The position numbers and the translations under genes were made by a program. From contig NW_015961959.1 in assembly GCF_000497045.1 (NCBI RefSeq), forward strand, positions 682,001 to 746,000: a stretch of DNA of 64,000 nt. The letters run 5' to 3'. How positions within the stretch are numbered: position 1 is the stretch's first letter; each line of letters begins with the position of its first letter. The notes under the pieces were generated by a model, which worked only from the letters and a program-made list of their open reading frames with translations, searched no databases and was not told the DNA's origin. Shown here one piece after another: positions 41,501 to 52,351 of the stretch. Origin of the DNA: Kalmanozyma brasiliensis GHG001 (taxonomy: Eukaryota > Basidiomycota > Ustilaginomycetes > Ustilaginales).

Positions 41501-42960
41501 ATGCTAGCAAAGCCGCTTCTTCGAACTGTCACGCCGCTCAAGTATGCTGTCCGGCCGTCGTTGCCGCCGAGTTCGGCCCGTTGGTTCACCGCAGGAAAGC
41601 TCCAGATCAACGCAGATCGAATGATGAAGACGCTTCACGACACATGTGAATGGGGCGCCGCTCATCGCTATGGCAGTGGACCTTTCGAGACCGGAATGGC
41701 ACGTCTCACGCTCGACGAGAACGATGCAACCGTTCGACGATGGCTGACCGGCGAAGCCAAGAAGCTCGGTTGCTCGGTGACGGTCGATCAAATGGGCAAC
41801 ACGTTCATGATTCGCGAAGGCAAGCACTCGGGTCCACCCACTGCAATGGGCAGTCACCTCGATACGCAGCCGACCGGCGGAAGATATGACGGGATCTTAG
41901 GGATCATGGCTGGCCTCGAAGCTTTGCGCACCATGAACGACCACAACGTTCAAACCGAGTATCCGGTCGCACTGATCAATTGGACGAACGAAGAAGGCGC
42001 GAGGTATCCGCAATCGATCGTGGGCTCCGGTGTCTGGTGCGGCGATGTACAGCTCGAGAAAGCTTGGGCCCTTCAAGACGTCAAAGATTCCAGCTTGACA
42101 ATGAAGAGCGAGCTCTCCAAGATCGGATTCTTGGGCGAGACAAAGTGTAGCCACACAGCAACGCCGCTAGCGGCCCATTTCGAGCTGCATATCGAACAAG
42201 GACCGATCCTGGAGGCGACCGGAAAGAAGGTCGGCATCGTGCAAGGTGGTCAGGCGTACAAGTGGTTCGATATCAATGTGAAGGGTAGGGAGTGTCATAC
42301 GGGGTCTACGCCGTTTGATACCAGGTCGGATGCGATGCTGTGTGCAGCTAGGATCATCGTGGAGAGCAACAAGATTGCCAAGGAGCACAAAGGACTGGCC
42401 AGTACTGGCATCCTTCGTCTCTCACCTGGCAGCGTCAACACCTGTCCCGGTCACGTCTTCTTCACGCTCGACGTGCGTCATCCTTCCACCGACGCTCTCG
42501 CCGCTCTGTGCTCGGAGATCGAAGCAGCTGCACGTCGAATCGCCGCAGAAGACAGCGAAAAGGGCTGTGGGCTCGACTGGCTCGAAACGTTCCATAGCCC
42601 AGCAATCACCTTCCACCCCGACTGCATCGCCAGCGTCCGCAAAGCCGCCGAGGCCAACTATGGCGCCGAGCAGGGAATCGACATCTACAGCGGTGCGGGG
42701 CATGACACGTGTTCGACCAGCAAGGTGTGCCCTTCAAGCATGATCTTCATCACCAGCAAGGACGGCATCTCGCACAACCCGAGAGAATACTCAAGCCCGG
42801 AAGACTGGTAAGTGCATCCACCCCAAGTCATATAGAGGCGAACATCGACTGACACACATTCGGCCGTGGATTGCCGCCTTTGCCACACGTTGACAGCGCC
42901 ATCGGTGCGCAGGTGTTGATGGACGCTGCGCTGTCGTACGATTCACAGCGCCAAGGCTGA
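41501..42960 (+). CDS. Zn-dependent M20-type amidohydrolase (beta-ureidopropionase / carbamoylase / allantoate amidohydrolase group)
   Basis: Two exons: 41501-42807 and 42897-42960, with a GTAAGT donor and GACAG acceptor. Spliced, this gives 456 residues ending CAIGAQVLMDAALSYDSQRQ; unspliced it would stop at 42811. The N-terminus (MLAKPLLRTVTPLKYAVRPS) looks like a mitochondrial presequence. The two-metal site is complete: GSHLDTQPTGGRYDGILG, NWTNEEGARY and HFELHIEQGP, followed by the dimerisation lid with FTLDVRHPSTDALAAL. Family members cleave N-carbamoyl amides, such as N-carbamoyl-beta-alanine in pyrimidine breakdown, or allantoate. The substrate cannot be chosen from sequence. It is unlinked to URC4 30 kb away. 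Confidence 0.88.
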
Positions 42961-44015
42961 TACGCACCGAATCAATCACATGTGGGTCAAAGCCGGGCTG
43001 ATGCGTTGCGTGAAAGTGGCGCGATGTGATTGAGATGTGCTTGGTGACGAGGCAACGTAGTTAGACCAAGGCGAGGCACTGTCCTGCACCGAAGTAGCTC
43101 CGAGGTGAGCCGGTCGCTGGCGTAGGTGCTATGCGGCGCTGCATCTCCGATCCAACCCACCGTGGGAATACGCGCCGTTGCTGCGCTCTTCAGCGCCGCC
43201 CGAGCTCGAGGCTGACGGCGCAAATCCGCTGCTGTCTTGCGCAGGCCTGCGGTGTTGGACGGTTGAACGAGTCTGTGCCATAGTCCACAACGCTTTGGTA
43301 CAGTTGTCGTCGCACTCGCGTTGAGCAATGGCATTGTTCTGTCGGTACGCAGCTGTCAAATGCAAGCGCCACTCATGCAAACCGTACAAGTCAGCTCGAG
43401 TCCATTGTGACTGCGCAAAAGGGTCCTGCACCAAAGAATGGCTCTTGAGCCAAGGTTATAGTTTGCTGCGTGGTTTCCCACGAGCCGGGTTACAACAAGC
43501 GCAGGAATTCATCTGCAGACCAACATCCGTTGCTTGACAGAAGTGGTGCTGTTGCTTTGACAGCCCGACTGCCGCGTTTGCCGAGAATGGCGACTTTGTC
43601 AAGACCGCACAAATGTGATGGCTGTGACTGTGACTGGTAAGCAACACAGCGACAGGCCGTCACAGCCGCGTGCGTGTCTCGGCAAGGAAGGAGGGTCCAG
43701 CACAGTCGGAGTGCCAAAAGAGACTTTGGGTTGTGTTGCTTCTCGCGCCCGTCAAAAGCTTCCCCGCAGCGAGGCAACGGGTCAGTCTGCGCACGGGACC
43801 TAGCCTCGTTGAGAGTATAAAGCTCAGCATCTTCTTGCTTGGGAGAAGCTCCTCCTCGTGCTCGTGTCCGACATCTCCTCTCAACTGACTTTAAGCATAA
43901 AGCTCAACTGAGATCGCAGCTTGCTCTGCCCTGGAAGCTCTGCGCCCGTCTCCCTCCCCGAATCACATTGCTCCATCTAGATTTCGAATTGCCCAACTTC
44001 ATTGGCCCGCCCATC
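42961..44015. other. Intergenic region with GMC promoter
   Basis: About 1 kb with no recognisable gene. The short open frames on both strands lack domains and consistent codon use. The right end is the GMC promoter and leader. Confidence 0.55.
43816..43821 (+). promoter_or_regulatory. TATA box candidate of the GMC oxidoreductase gene
   Basis: TATAAA 195 nt upstream of the ATG at 44016, followed by a CT-rich leader. Distance fits a fungal core promoter with a moderate leader. Confidence 0.5.
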
Positions 44016-45848
44016 ATGGCCACTCCCTTCACAGACACCGGCGTCAAAGCCGACGACTTCAAGGAGTTCGACTATGTCGTCGTCGGCGGTGGCACTGCCG
44101 GCCTCGCCGTCGCTGCGAGACTGTCCGAGGACTCTTCCGTCACGGTCGGCGTCATCGAAGCTGGCCTGTGGCGCCCCGAGGACCCCAAGATCAACTACCC
44201 CGCCTTCATCGGCCAGTCGCTCATGAACCCCGACTACGACTGGTGCCTCGAGACCGAGCCGCAGCAATACTCGAACGGGCGCAAGTACACCTGGCCGCGT
44301 GGCAAGGTGCTCGGAGGCAGCAGTGCGCTCAACTTCCTCGTCTGGCAGCGCGGCTACAAGGGCGAGTACGACGACATTCGCAAGCTCGGCAACGAGGGCT
44401 GGTCGTGGGACGACTATGCCACCTTCTCGCGCAAGACAGCGACCCTCGACTATCCTTCCACCGAACTACAGAAGGCCAACCTGGCTACGTGCGACGAAGA
44501 GCTGCACGGCAAGGACGGTCCTATTCAGACGTCGTACAGCAAGTGGTACACGGAAGCGCAGAAGCCGTGGTTCGACGCACTCAAGAGCCTTGGCGTGTCC
44601 AACGTCTCGGATGGCCTCGGCGGCAGTAACACCGGATTCTGGGTCTCGCCCGTCACTGTCGACACCAAGACAAGCGTCCGTTCGTACTCGGCCAATGCCT
44701 ACTTTGCTCCCAACGCTGACCGCAGCAATCTCAAAGTGATCACGGGTGCCCAAGCTTCCAAGATCATCTTTGCCGATGAGAAGTCAGGTAGCGGCGATCT
44801 CGTGGCTTCAGGTGTTGAGTTCACCGTCGACGGTCAGACCTACACGGTCAAAGCGCGCAAGGAGGTCGTCGTGAGTGGTGGCACGGTCAACAGCCCCCAT
44901 CTCCTTGAGCTGTCCGGCATCGGCAAAGCGGACATCCTCAAGGCTGCCGGAGTCGAGCAGCGCCTCGAGCTCGACGTGGGCGAGAACGTCCAGGACCACA
45001 TCTACTGCACCAGCTCGTTCAAGCTCAAGCCTGGCTACATCACGTGGGACAAGATGCGCCAGGATGACTTTGCCAAGGCCGCCATGGAGCAGTACCACGC
45101 TGAAGGAGAGGATCGCGGCATCATCGCCTCCGCCTTCTCCGGCTTCGCCTACGTGCCCCTCAAGCAGTACCTCTCCGCCGACGAAATTGCCAAGATCAAG
45201 GACGACGTGGCCGCTGTCGACTGGTCGAAGCACTCCAAGGGTGTGCAAGAGACGGTCAAAATGCAGCTTGCGCGCATCGAAGATGAGCAGTGCCCTTTCA
45301 CGGAGTTCATCTTTGCTCCTGGCTTCTTCGCCACCGCCTCACCGCCCGCTGACGGCCAGGAGTACTACAGCATCCTCTCCTGTCTTCAGCAGCCCTTTTC
45401 GCGCGGTACCATCCACATTGCTAGCGCCGATGCCAAGCAGCCGCCCAAGATCAACGCCGACTACTTTAGCGTCGATGCGGACCTCGAGATCCTCTCCAAG
45501 GCGGTCAAGTACAGCGAGACGATCAGCACCACTTCCCCGCTCAAGGACATTACTGTCGCTCGCCAGGACCCGGATCCGGAAAAGTACAGCTCCGATGCAG
45601 ACTTCAGGGAGTTTACCAAGGACCAGTCGGTGACGGAGTACCACCCTATCGGAAGCTGCTCCATGATGCCCAAGGAGAAGGGCGGTGTTGTCGATGCACG
45701 CTTGAAGGTGTATGGCACGGCCAACGTGAGAGTGGCGGACGCGAGTGTGATTCCGATCCATGTCAGCTCGCACATTGTGGCCACGGTGTACGCGATCGGG
45801 GAGAAGGCGGCTCATATGATCAAGGAGGATGCCGCCAAGAAGAACTAG
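44016..45848 (+). CDS. GMC-family FAD oxidoreductase
   Basis: A 610-residue single-exon flavoenzyme of the glucose-methanol-choline family. FAD-binding VVVGGGTAGLAVAARLSED opens the protein; GMC signature 1 is GKVLGGSSALNFLVW, and signature 2 is SGGTVNSPHLLELSGIG. The C-terminal catalytic pair is His in EYHPIGSCSMMPKE and His in HVSSHIVATVYAIGEKAA. There is no clear signal peptide, so it is probably intracellular, unlike secreted aryl-alcohol or glucose oxidases. It should oxidise an alcohol; the substrate is unknown. The frame opens at 43839, but the fold starts right after the ATG at 44016. It leads four co-oriented genes. Confidence 0.92.
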   Translation: MATPFTDTGVKADDFKEFDYVVVGGGTAGLAVAARLSEDSSVTVGVIEAGLWRPEDPKINYPAFIGQSLMNPDYDWCLETEPQQYSNGRKYTWPRGKVLGGSSALNFLVWQRGYKGEYDDIRKLGNEGWSWDDYATFSRKTATLDYPSTELQKANLATCDEELHGKDGPIQTSYSKWYTEAQKPWFDALKSLGVSNVSDGLGGSNTGFWVSPVTVDTKTSVRSYSANAYFAPNADRSNLKVITGAQASKIIFADEKSGSGDLVASGVEFTVDGQTYTVKARKEVVVSGGTVNSPHLLELSGIGKADILKAAGVEQRLELDVGENVQDHIYCTSSFKLKPGYITWDKMRQDDFAKAAMEQYHAEGEDRGIIASAFSGFAYVPLKQYLSADEIAKIKDDVAAVDWSKHSKGVQETVKMQLARIEDEQCPFTEFIFAPGFFATASPPADGQEYYSILSCLQQPFSRGTIHIASADAKQPPKINADYFSVDADLEILSKAVKYSETISTTSPLKDITVARQDPDPEKYSSDADFREFTKDQSVTEYHPIGSCSMMPKEKGGVVDARLKVYGTANVRVADASVIPIHVSSHIVATVYAIGEKAAHMIKEDAAKKN

Positions 45849-46451
45849 ATTCTGGCCTCAGTAGATAGAAGTGCTTCGTTTAATGTCATCCACTGCTCAT
45901 GCTATTCCTCGACCGTGTTGAGCACTTGAATCTGGCGCTCGGACTTAGTCGGACTCAGTGCCTTCGTACCATCAAGGGGGATGACAGGCGGAGTGCATTA
46001 CCGGAGTGCCCTCACCGTCATGCGAAGAACGTTTGACGCAAGGCGGTACCTGATGAGCTCGTTCTGCAGCAACACACTCGCCAAACCAGATCTCGGCGAA
46101 CGCTCTCTCGGCGGTCATGCTCAGACGGCGACTGGGTGAGGATCGGCAATGCTTTGATACCGTAGAACTTTTTGGAAGGCGAGCAGCCCAAGTGGAGGCG
46201 CGAGCGGATATTTTTGGGTTCGTAGGCAGTAGAGCAGAGCCTGCCCCTGCGCCAAATGTGTGTAATAACGCAGCTCGAAGACCGCTAAGGTCCGTGCACT
46301 TTGTGCGTTCTTCGAGATCGGCCGCCGGAGACTGGCTGGACGTATATAAGTCGGGTGGTCGTTCCTCGCTGCGATACTTCCTAAGTTCACGTTCTTACAC
46401 ATCAAAACCGTAAGTCTTCTATCTCAACGATTCTAGCGTATCCTGCCAGTC
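45849..46451. other. Intergenic region GMC / DLH
   Basis: About 600 bp with the DLH core promoter near its right end. No gene seen. Confidence 0.5.
46343..46350 (+). promoter_or_regulatory. TATA box candidate of the DLH gene
   Basis: TATATAAG about 100 nt upstream of the ATG at 46452. Confidence 0.6.
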
Positions 46452-47631
46452 ATGCGACGTCGACTCTCAGCATCGTCAAGGTCTCTTGCTCCGAGTAGCA
46501 GGACCGCCGCGCCTTCTGCAGCATCCGCAGTACACTTGGGCCAACGAGCTGCGACCTCGGCAGCATCGACGACGACGGCGGTGGCAGGAGGCACCACGAG
46601 CAAAGCTTTGATGGGCGCACCTTCGGTCTCTGGATTTGACATGCTAAACACACCGCCCTTTGCTTCTGCTTCACCCCTTCTTTTCTCTCGATCAACGATG
46701 GTCAAACCGGACGCCTCTGCCACCGCAATCCATCCCCCTTCTGCCACACGCAGTCACATATCACACAGAACACTCGCAACCATGGCTGCCAACACGAACC
46801 AGGCTTGCTGCACTATCCCTCCCGTCAAGTCGGACTAGTGAGTATCGCTTCCTTGCATCAGTGCCTAGGCAACTCAGAACCTTTTGTAGCGTGCCTAGCT
46901 GCTGACACAAAATCACCGCTTCTGTCTAATACAGCTCCCCCAAGGGTTCTATGGAGAAGATCGGCGGTCTCGACACCTATGTCATCGGCCCCAAGGATGC
47001 CAAGAAGGCCATCGTTGTCGTCTACGACATCTTTGGCTTCCACAATGCCACCAAGCAGGGTGCTGATCTGCTCGCCGACTCGACCAAGGCTCGAGTGATC
47101 ATGCCCGACTTTTTCCGCGGCAAGCCCTTCCCTCAGACCTCGTACCCTCCCGACACCGACGAAAAGAAGCAGGAGTTCCAGAACTTCTTTGGCAACGCCG
47201 GTGATTTCAAGGCACGCAAGCCCGAACTCGAAGCCATTGCTGACGAGCTGAAGAAGGATGGCGCATCCAAAGTTGGCCTCGTCGGCTTCTGCTGGGGTGG
47301 TAAGCTGTCCGTCCTCGCCGGCGGTGAAGGTACCAAGTTCACCTCGGTCGCTCAGGTCCACCCCGCCATGGTCGACGCTAAGGACGCCGAAGGCCTCACC
47401 GTGCCCATCGCCAACTTCCCCTCCAAGGACGAGCCCAAGGAAGACGTCGACGCCTTCGAGGCCGAGGTGCAGAAGAAACCGTTTGCAAAGGACAGCGTCT
47501 ACAAACACTACCCGGACAGCCACCACGGTTGGGCCGCCGCTAGGGCTGATCTGAGCGACAAGGGAAACCTTGAGAACTTCCAGGACGTCTACCAGCGTCT
47601 GTCGGACTTCTTCAACAAAACCCTTGCTTGA
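46452..47631 (+). CDS. Dienelactone-hydrolase family protein
   Basis: Two exons: 46452-46837 and 46935-47631, with a GTGAGT donor and ATACAG acceptor, giving 360 residues. The alpha/beta hydrolase fold starts in exon 2: IVVVYDIFGFHNATKQGADL, then nucleophile elbow GFCWGGK with Cys, an Asp in the FPSKDEPKED region, and His in DSHHGWAAARADL, the Cys-Asp-His triad of this family. About 110 Ser/Ala/Thr/Arg-rich residues precede the core and resemble a mitochondrial presequence (MRRRLSASSRSLAPSSRTAA). A second in-frame ATG at 46782 in a strong context (CAACCATGGCTG) would give a presequence-free form. The substrate is unknown; fungal members are often poorly characterised. Confidence 0.88.
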
Positions 47632-48216
47632 ACAACGGAAGGAAGTGGAAGCGTTGAAATATCATAGTTCATTCCGTACTCTGATGTTGGCCTGATGGAG
47701 TTGTCTGCTTAGATTCAATTGAGCGGCGTATGACGGTCCCCTTGATCTGTAGTTGTGGTATGGGCATGAGAGGTGGTGCTACTTCGGCTCAACTCGGTGC
47801 ACAGATGTACTTCTTGATGATCATATCACCGAACCACCTGTTGCGAGCCGGGATGAGCCAGCACAGCACGACTCACGCACACGGCGTCCAAGCAACACTC
47901 CCACCTCGGTATGAAGTCGAGGAAAAGGTGGGAAGCTCGAGCGCTGCGTTGCTGCTTTGATGTCAACCGTGTTGGGGCCCACTTGTGTTTGAGATGAGGG
48001 CCAACAAAAAGCCACAAGTGTCTGTTGCATCCTTCAGCTGCGACTGGACCCACTCACTATGGGGCTGTGTGCTTCGTCCTGCATAAAGCTATGCTTCGGT
48101 CCTTTTTGTTCTTGGTCACGCTGTTCCGCCATCCGTTGTTTCTTGACTGCGAGTCCTGAGCTTCCTCTCCACCCTACCATTAAGGCAAGAAGACTGCGAT
48201 CGGAATCGACGTCAAG
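47632..48216. other. Intergenic region DLH / membrane protein
   Basis: About 585 bp. A short frame starting at 48091 (MLRSFLFLVTLF) looks like a signal peptide but stops after 22 codons. No supported gene. Confidence 0.5.
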
Positions 48217-49824
48217 ATGGGCATGCAGGACGCAGCCAGGCCATCTTGCAAAGAGATCCTGGCTACTGAGCGGAAGCAGCATGGTGCATACGATCCTGTG
48301 CGTCTGGCAAAGCTCTTGCCGCCTCAGCTGCGCTTGCAGAGGCGCTGTCAGAAGTCCGATCAAATGCACACCGCACCTGCCTCGCACCGCCGATTACTCT
48401 TCTGGAAGCGATACGACGAAGATCCTTCGTCGCCGGCGAATGCAGCCGACCCTCCACCTCGGTCGTTCAACCTGCCACCTGCTCCAGCCGTTTCTGGAGC
48501 CGTACCATCACTTCCCCCTACTTCTGCGGACGACGATGATTCTGCCACTTCCGTGCCTTCGAGCGTGCCGCAGATCAACTATGGGGATGCGACACCTGCG
48601 CCTGCACCTTCGCCTTCCGACACGGGTCCAACGCATAACGACACAGCTTCGACTCAGCCCTCGTACAGGGGCTTGAACCAGACAGATAGGTCGGCCGGCA
48701 GCGGCGCCGCTTCTGACTTTGACGGCAGTGATACGACGCATAGCACGGCTGGGGTGATTGCTGGCGTCGTGGTCTCGGCGGTTGTCCTTTTGGCTCTTGC
48801 GTGCCTTGTCCAGCGATACAGGCGGGGCTTTTCGAGCTTCTTTTGGCGAGGTTCACGGCTGAAGGGGCAGAGGAAGCGGCAAAGGCTGGGCTCAAGCGAC
48901 AAGGAACCCGCAAACTCTATCTCAAGTCCTGAACAGAAGCCGTTTGGCGATGGATTCCCTTACGTGTCACCATCCCGAGCCGGGGCATCCCCCATGCTTT
49001 CCCACCAAGTTGATGAGACGACACCGTCCAGCGAGGAGAGCAGCGGCCAGGCAGCTACGAACAGCCTCCTCTCGGTACCACATGTACCTCAACTATCACA
49101 CCAACCTTCGCTGGATTCGATCGCCGAGGTGCGAGAGCCTGCCTCCGGCACATCATCCCACTTTCGCCTCTCCCAGCCCAAACGGGACAGTCTCACGACA
49201 CCAAAACGACTCACGTGGGGCGGTCGTCCACATCATCCCTCGCGCACCTCCTTGACCTCGTGTCCATCCGCATGGTCCTCACCGGACAGTCACAAGATCA
49301 CCTCCAAGCTCTCGCCCACCCGCCCGTCGAGCGCGGGAATCGAGATGACGCGTCAAGGTTCGCAACTCGTCATTCGCCCCAAAGCCAGCTCGAGCTCGCT
49401 GCGGCTGAGTGCGCGCAAGCCACGTGACGACACCATCTGCATCGAAACCGACGGCATTGTCGAGATGCAGGAGCTGAGGTCCAAGTTCAGTCACAGCAGT
49501 TTGAAGACGCAGCGCGAGTCGAATGTCACGGCAGTGTCGCCCGCAGGAAGCTTCAGTTTTGAGATTCGGGACGCGATACGGTTGGGCGCGCCGCTCACGT
49601 TGGGCGGAACAATATTGGCGCGAGCAAATGGGGAGAAGCTACACGAGGCGAAGGAGGCGGATAGTAGCACACAGACCAGAGTGGCCGACGACGAGCCGAC
49701 TTTTGTGAGGGATCTAGATTGGGATGTTAGCGAGTGCTCGTTTGCTGACCGGCCCAATTGGACAGGTCCACGGCTGTCGAGTGTCAAGGCAGAGGACCCG
49801 ACTGGCAGGAAGGACCAGGAGTAG
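48217..49824 (+). CDS. Predicted single-pass membrane protein, unknown function
   Basis: A 535-residue protein with a clear membrane helix near residues 178-200 (TAGVIAGVVVSAVVLLALAC) followed by a basic stop-transfer stretch (QRYRRGFSSFFWRG). The N-terminal part before it is Pro/Ser/Thr/Asp-rich and could be extracellular and O-glycosylated. The cytoplasmic part is Ser/Pro/Thr-rich. No signal peptide is visible at this start, so the first exon may be missing or the helix acts as a signal anchor. The layout resembles fungal wall-sensor or SKG6-like proteins, but no family motif supports that. Co-oriented with GMC, DLH and BVMO. Confidence 0.65.
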   Translation: MGMQDAARPSCKEILATERKQHGAYDPVRLAKLLPPQLRLQRRCQKSDQMHTAPASHRRLLFWKRYDEDPSSPANAADPPPRSFNLPPAPAVSGAVPSLPPTSADDDDSATSVPSSVPQINYGDATPAPAPSPSDTGPTHNDTASTQPSYRGLNQTDRSAGSGAASDFDGSDTTHSTAGVIAGVVVSAVVLLALACLVQRYRRGFSSFFWRGSRLKGQRKRQRLGSSDKEPANSISSPEQKPFGDGFPYVSPSRAGASPMLSHQVDETTPSSEESSGQAATNSLLSVPHVPQLSHQPSLDSIAEVREPASGTSSHFRLSQPKRDSLTTPKRLTWGGRPHHPSRTSLTSCPSAWSSPDSHKITSKLSPTRPSSAGIEMTRQGSQLVIRPKASSSSLRLSARKPRDDTICIETDGIVEMQELRSKFSHSSLKTQRESNVTAVSPAGSFSFEIRDAIRLGAPLTLGGTILARANGEKLHEAKEADSSTQTRVADDEPTFVRDLDWDVSECSFADRPNWTGPRLSSVKAEDPTGRKDQE

Positions 49825-50890
49825 GCTCCATGGAGATGCAATCACGTCTGTCTGGGCTACCACCCTAATGCCATGTCTCACATGACCCTTCTACTGCCAA
49901 CAGGGTCCAGCTTGCCAACATGTGCGCCGACGTTGTCAGTGCCAACACGACAGGTGGTGACAAGCAGCCTGGTGGTGACCAAAGGTAGCGGGGTTACCGC
50001 TGATAGGCCTGAGCGACGACCACCTGCGTCTGCGGCCCAAATTTCGACGTTTCACGAGCGAATTTCGAGGCGGCAACTGGTCACAATTCAAAATGCATGC
50101 ATCTGTTTGTATGTGGGTCGAGAGCAATTGTATTTACATAGATCCAAATTCTAATCTTCCCACCCATTTGACCAGGCACGCAGCTGGGACCTTGTTTCGT
50201 CACTCGCGCTCGCTTGAAGAGCTGACCCGTTTGGCAGTGACCATCATCTATCGACGTTGTTGACAGGAGCAAGAGAGATAGCATCCTGCAGCGACCTTCT
50301 TGGGACAAGCTTTGATCCCGTTTCGACGGTATACGACAAGGCCCAAGCTCGGCCATATGACAGCAGCAGTTGTTGACTCAGTTACGGACGGGCGTTGAGC
50401 TGATGTGGTAACCGTGCCTCTCCGCGCGCGCGTTTCGGTTCGGATTGGCTTCTCCGCATTCACACATCTTACGAGGATCTTCTCCCGCTACGCCACAGTG
50501 TGACGGCAGCAATTTCGGAAAATTTCAAGTACCGCTCAGCCAAGTGCGAGTGCGATTGACGCTCTTCCGTAGCCGACAAGCCAAGACGCATCATTGGATT
50601 GTTTGCTTCCTCAGCCGGCCCCGCTTGTACGACCTGCTGCTAGCCGGTGTGCATGGATGGACAGCGACGCAGCGGCTACTCTCTCTCACATGCACACACG
50701 CCAAAGTCCGTCACCGTAGCCGCACTCGTTCGTCACATTTCACGCTTTCGCCCCCGCTTTGTGTCCCCGCTTCTGCTTTGCCAATCACAGCTGCTTCCCC
50801 ATATATCATTTGCTTCGTGCCACTTCCTTGTTCACCACCAACCACCCCACCTTTCCGTCCCCCCATCCATCCTTCACTAGATCGATCAAC
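49825..50890. promoter_or_regulatory. Intergenic region and BVMO promoter
   Basis: About 1.07 kb with no gene seen. The right end carries a CCAAT box and a TATATA element before the BVMO start. The length leaves room for upstream regulation. Confidence 0.5.
50781..50807 (+). promoter_or_regulatory. CCAAT and TATATA elements of the BVMO gene
   Basis: CCAAT at 50781-50785 and ATATAT at 50801-50806, 85-110 nt upstream of the ATG at 50891. Confidence 0.55.
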
Positions 50891-52351
50891 ATGGGCTCCA
50901 TCAACTATGACGACTCGGATGTGCTCGACGTGCTCATCGTCGGTGCCGGTATCTCGGGTATCAACGCCGCCTACCGTCTCCACGACGAGCTTCCCGACAA
51001 GAAGTACTTGATTCTCGAGAACCGAGAGCAGCTCGGTGGCACCTGGGATCTCTTCAAGTACCCCGGTATTCGATCCGACTCGGACCTTCACACTTTCGGT
51101 TACGCCTTCAAGGAGTGGACCGGTGCCGACATTGCTGGCGGTGCCGAGATCCTCGCCTACCTCAAGAAGGTCGCCGAGGACAACGGAATTGCTGAGAGGA
51201 TCCGATACAAGTCCAAGGTCGAGGCAGCTGACTGGTCCACCGAGGAGCGATGCTGGTTCGTCACCGTCAACCAGGATGGCGAGCAGAAGAACTACCGCGC
51301 CCGCTTCCTCTACACCTGCACCGGCTACTACGACTACAACAAGGTCCTCCACGCAGAGATCCCTGGTATCAAGAACTTCAAGGGCAAGGTCGTCCACCCG
51401 CAGTTCTGGGACCTCAAGGAGGACGACTACCGCGGCAAGCGTGTAGCCGTCATTGGCTCCGGTGCCACTGCCATCACCCTAATCCCCTCCATGGCCAACG
51501 TCACCAAGGACATCACCCTCGTCCAGCGTTCGCCTACCTACATTCTCTCGCTCGAAAAGTACGACCCCATCGCCAAAGTCATCCGCGCCATCTTGCCAAA
51601 GAGGATGGCCGCGTTTGTCATTCGCCAGAAGAACATCGCGCGCATCTACGCCTCGTTCCACATCTTCCGTACCTTCCCCGGTGTCGCCAAGGCAATCCTT
51701 GGCCGTCTCACCAAGAGCCAGCTTCCTAGCGATATCCCGCTCGACCCCCACTTCAAGCCCAACTACAACCCATGGGACCAGCGTCTGTGCATCTGCCCCG
51801 ACGGTGACTTCTACACGACGCTGCGCGAGGGCAAGGCGCACATTGCCACTGGTCACATCGACCAGGTGACGAGCAACGAGATCATCCTCAAGAACGGCGA
51901 GCGCATCCCATGCGACATCATCGTCACTGCTACCGGTCTCAAGCTCTCGGTTGGTGGTCACATCAAGACGACCGTTGACAAGAAGACCGTCGACCCCAGC
52001 GAGCGCTTCGTTTGGAAGGGAAGCATGATCGAGGGCCTGCCCAACTACGCCCTCTCGATCGGCTACACCAACGCCTCGTGGACCCTGGGCTCGGACTGCA
52101 CCGCCCAGTACGTGGTGCGTCTGATCAAGCACATGGACAAGTACCACAAGAGCTCGGTCGTGCCCAAGCCCTCCAACCGAGACCAGCTCACCCAGCGTCC
52201 TTTGCTGGATCTTAACTCGACCTACGTCAAGAAGGCCGAGAAGGACCTGCCCAAGGCCGCCACCTCGGGTCCCTGGAGGATGCGCACCAACTACTGGTAC
52301 GACCTCGTTCAAGCCAAGTACGGTGGCTACGATGATCTTGTTTTCGCCTAG
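50891..52351 (+). CDS. Baeyer-Villiger-type flavin monooxygenase
   Basis: A 486-residue single-exon flavoprotein. FAD site VLIVGAGISGINAAYRL, then GGTWDLFKYPGIRSDSDLHT, the BVMO fingerprint FKGKVVHPQFWD (F-x-G-x3-H-x3-W-D, an exact match) and the second dinucleotide fold VAVIGSGATAITLIPSM for NADPH. This fingerprint separates Baeyer-Villiger enzymes from ordinary flavin monooxygenases. It should insert oxygen next to a carbonyl, making an ester or lactone. Length is a little short of the usual 520-600. The frame opens at 50759, but the ATG at 50891 (MGSINYDDSDVLDV) is adjacent to the fold and is preferred. It follows the GMC, DLH and membrane genes. Confidence 0.92.
   Translation: MGSINYDDSDVLDVLIVGAGISGINAAYRLHDELPDKKYLILENREQLGGTWDLFKYPGIRSDSDLHTFGYAFKEWTGADIAGGAEILAYLKKVAEDNGIAERIRYKSKVEAADWSTEERCWFVTVNQDGEQKNYRARFLYTCTGYYDYNKVLHAEIPGIKNFKGKVVHPQFWDLKEDDYRGKRVAVIGSGATAITLIPSMANVTKDITLVQRSPTYILSLEKYDPIAKVIRAILPKRMAAFVIRQKNIARIYASFHIFRTFPGVAKAILGRLTKSQLPSDIPLDPHFKPNYNPWDQRLCICPDGDFYTTLREGKAHIATGHIDQVTSNEIILKNGERIPCDIIVTATGLKLSVGGHIKTTVDKKTVDPSERFVWKGSMIEGLPNYALSIGYTNASWTLGSDCTAQYVVRLIKHMDKYHKSSVVPKPSNRDQLTQRPLLDLNSTYVKKAEKDLPKAATSGPWRMRTNYWYDLVQAKYGGYDDLVFA

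Noticed and set aside
48091..48159. Signal-peptide-like short frame (MLRSFLFLVTLF) before the membrane protein gene
   Set aside because: Stops after 22 codons and no consensus donor joins it to the gene downstream.
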